NCBI GenBank assembly: GCA_038277395.1
Contig: CM076196.1
Location: 134,614,730 to 134,678,729 of the forward strand
Direction: 5' to 3'
Length of the DNA: 64,000 bases
Source: Dryocosmus kuriphilus
Lineage: Eukaryota; Arthropoda; Insecta; Hymenoptera; Cynipidae
Shown here: positions 63,833-64,000 of the stretch, one piece after another
Position numbering within the stretch: the first letter of the stretch is position 1
How the letters are laid out: each line of letters opens with the position of its first letter
The notes under the pieces: model-generated
Told to the model about the DNA's origin: nothing
The model's input: the letters and a program-made list of their open reading frames with translations, nothing else
Databases searched by the model: none
Made by a program: the position numbers and the translations under genes

Positions 63833-64000
63833 CAGTATACCTATTCCTGTGTATTTTCAGGTTATGTTGACCCGCATGTGTCATGTGTTAACTAAAAAAT
63901 GCACAGGAATATAACTTATACAGTGTATGTCAGAGATATCCGCGTCCCCACGCCGCACTCAATTACAATTATTTTACGATTTCCGGTCAAAAAAAAGTAC

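Larger units (their letters stand above)
62571..63958. mobile_element. Palindromic MITE interrupted by a LINE insertion
   Basis: The left end GTGGTGTGGGGACGCGGATA pairs with the right end (reverse GTGCGGCGTGGGGACGCGGA). Symmetry extends over ATCTCTG and CTATTCCTGTG. Without the internal insertion the element is about 160 bp. Confidence 0.75.

Overview
The window looks like repeat-rich eukaryotic DNA, most likely from an insect or another arthropod. It is AT-rich and gene-poor, with GT-AG introns. It is packed with mariner, P-like, Helitron-like, Ty3/gypsy, Penelope-like and Polinton/adintovirus-like elements. I cannot name the order or species from sequence alone. I see no rRNA, tRNA, CRISPR array or bacterial operon.

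Layout. 1-3.1 kb: decayed AT-rich repeats and a Helitron-like remnant with a Pif1-type helicase tail. 3.3-4.2 kb: a terminal-inverted-repeat element packed with GGATAG-type motifs and carrying a short coding-like insert. 4.6-18.0 kb: a broken multi-exon gene split by a mariner-type element. The mariner is split by a nearly complete minus-strand Ty3/gypsy retrotransposon (6210-15988), whose right LTR is split by a 456-bp MITE. 18.3-23.6 kb: a Penelope-like element with head-to-tail long repeats. 23.6-29.0 kb: the capsid/protease half of a Polinton-type element (copy A), interrupted by a second mariner with a TA target duplication. 29.5-32.5 kb: a minus-strand P-element/THAP9-like transposase pseudogene interrupted by a palindromic MITE. 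32.8-34.7 kb: a possible small secreted cysteine-rich gene. 36.1-40.8 kb: a degraded Ty3/gypsy element cut by a third mariner. 41.6-43.5 kb: anomalous homopolymer-rich sequence, possibly an assembly artefact. 43.3-53.8 kb: a second Polinton/adintovirus-like element (copy B) with recognisable inverted ends, DNA polymerase B, integrase, packaging ATPase, phospholipase-A2-like protein, adenain-like protease and capsid genes. 53.8-54.9 kb: two tandem arrays. 55.0-58.4 kb: a second Penelope family arranged as a head-to-head inverted pair. 61.3-64.0 kb: tandem repeats, a large fold-back element, and a palindromic MITE carrying a LINE tail with a 17-bp target duplication, itself hit by a second copy of the 456-bp MITE.

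How the genes relate. Almost everything recognisable belongs to a mobile or virus-like element rather than a host pathway. Polinton A and B together represent most of a Polinton gene set, but they carry clearly different capsid modules. Most genes are broken by stops, frameshifts or deletions. The best preserved reading frames are in the Ty3/gypsy element (gag, protease, RT, RNase H-integrase, and an unusual zinc-finger/coiled-coil ORF where env usually sits) and in Polinton B (ATPase, PLA2-like protein, protease). Some frame breaks lie in homopolymers and could be assembly errors.
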